Source: DATARH01 sp035604035 (lineage in GTDB: Bacteria > Pseudomonadota > Alphaproteobacteria > ATCC43930 > CGMCC-115725). From it: a stretch of 7,330 nt of DNA. The position numbers and the translations under genes are program-made. Below are positions 6,831 to 7,330 of the stretch, piece by piece. Position 1 is the first letter of the stretch. Every line of letters starts with the position of its first letter. The notes below the pieces were generated by a model, which saw only the letters and a list, made by a program, of their open reading frames with translations, made no database searches and was not told where the DNA came from. The stretch covers positions 1 to 7,330 of the forward strand of contig DATNJF010000204.1 in NCBI GenBank assembly GCA_035604035.1. Direction: 5' to 3'.

Positions 6831-6843
6831 GCAAGTTACTTGC
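6831..6843. promoter_or_regulatory. Short palindrome, possible operator upstream of the tolQ-like gene
   Basis: GCAAG-TTA-CTTGC is a perfect 5 bp inverted repeat around 3 bases. It lies in the most AT-rich part of the gap, just before a TAAGAT that could be a -10 element. That arrangement is compatible with a dimeric regulator site, but a palindrome this short can arise by chance, and no regulator gene is nearby. Confidence 0.25.
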
Positions 6844-6920
6844 GTTTAAGATAGTGTCGGCAGAACGCGCTCTCGCTATCCAAGACGCACAATGCCGTCA
6901 GAAAGAAGGCCTCACCCGCC

Positions 6921-7330
6921 GTGAACGCGCCCACTTCGCTCTCCGTCGTCGCGCTGTTTGAAAATGCCGACATCGTCGTCAAAGCCGTGCTGTTGCTGTT
7001 GCTGTTCGGCTCGGTGTGGAGCTGGGCGGTAGTCGTCGACAAGTGGGTGCGGCTCCGCGGCGCCCGCCTTTCGGCCCGCGTCTGGGTGGATCGGGCGGCC
7101 GGCGCACGCGTCGCCGAGGAGTTGATCGGCGAGCGCTTCGGCGCCGACTCCAACCAGCCGGCAGGCGCGGTCATCGCCGCCGGGATCGAGGAGTGCATGG
7201 CGATCGCCGAGGGCAACGCCGAAACCTTGGGCGAGCGGCGCGAGCGCATCGAACGCGCGATGCGGCTGGCGCTGAGCACGCAATTACGGCTGCTCGAATA
7301 CCGTCTGCCGTTTCTTGCAACCCTTGGCTC
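6921..7330 (+). CDS. tolQ: TolQ/ExbB-type proton-channel protein, N-terminal part (runs off right edge)
   Basis: The visible 136 codons have no stop and match the N-terminal part of TolQ. A short periplasmic start ends in LFENADIVVKAV, followed by a transmembrane helix (about 17-40, leucine-rich, ending WSWAVVVDKW). A cytoplasmic loop with ERRERIERAMRLAL (105-118) follows, and then the start of the second hydrophobic region (RLPFLATLG, 128-136). TolQ pairs with TolR in the inner membrane to use proton flow to energise TolA and keep the outer membrane tethered during division. The start is a GTG: no ATG is available in frame between it and the stop at 6852, and GAAGG at 6905-6909 is a loosely spaced ribosome site. 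An ExbB or other paralogue remains possible without the TolR/TolA neighbours. Confidence 0.8.
   Translation, partial: MNAPTSLSVVALFENADIVVKAVLLLLLFGSVWSWAVVVDKWVRLRGARLSARVWVDRAAGARVAEELIGERFGADSNQPAGAVIAAGIEECMAIAEGNAETLGERRERIERAMRLALSTQLRLLEYRLPFLATLG

Larger units (their letters stand above)
6755..6920. other. Intergenic region between binding-protein gene and tolQ-like gene
   Basis: This 166 bp holds no credible gene. It contains a long inverted repeat (6772-6802), a short palindrome (6831-6843) and AT-richer sequence around 6825-6855 including a TAAGAT (6847-6852) that could be a -10 element. I saw no matching -35. It probably ends the upstream operon and starts the tolQ-like unit. Confidence 0.4.

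Noticed and set aside
6990..7007. CTGTTG tandem repeat resembling a microsatellite
   Set aside because: It encodes the leucine run of a transmembrane helix in the tolQ-like gene, so codon use explains it.
6836..7279. Minus-strand open frame opposite the tolQ-like gene
   Set aside because: The plus-strand TolQ match is clear, and the antisense product is a Ser/Thr/Ala-rich shadow.

Overview
The window looks like chromosomal DNA from a GC-rich alphaproteobacterium, most likely a Hyphomicrobiales (Rhizobiales) relative of Bradyrhizobium or Rhodopseudomonas. This rests on strong G/C third-position bias, GGAG-type ribosome binding sites, two palindromic intergenic repeats of a kind common in those genomes, and the style of the proteins. 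It is a judgement from reading, not a database result. I see no RNA gene, insertion sequence, CRISPR array or phage feature.

Layout. The left edge (1-365, minus) is the 5' part of a conserved gene of unknown function. It diverges across a 94 bp gap from an amidohydrolase_2-family gene (460-1272, plus). A 98 bp imperfect palindromic repeat follows. Then comes a 600-codon gene (1413-3215, plus) joining an N-terminal CoA-binding Rossmann domain to a full-length O-acetylhomoserine sulfhydrylase (MetY type). Its stop codon directly abuts the stop codon of a convergent, secreted FKBP-type prolyl isomerase (3216-3647, minus).

From 3772 to 6754 three plus-strand genes form a probable operon: a small carboxymuconolactone-decarboxylase-like protein, a 3-hydroxyisobutyrate-dehydrogenase-family oxidoreductase, and a periplasmic family-5 solute-binding protein. 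A second common palindrome lies between the first two. After a 166 bp gap holding two inverted repeats, a TolQ/ExbB-type proton-channel gene begins at 6921 and runs off the right edge.

How they fit together. The CMD-like protein, the beta-hydroxyacid dehydrogenase and the binding protein look like an uptake-and-oxidation set for a small organic acid or related compound; the substrate cannot be read from sequence. The amidohydrolase may belong to similar peripheral catabolism. The metY-like fusion (sulfur assimilation), the FKBP (envelope folding) and tolQ (envelope energisation) are separate functions. The most unusual item is the CoA-binding/MetY fusion. I found no convincing evidence of an undescribed multi-gene system.
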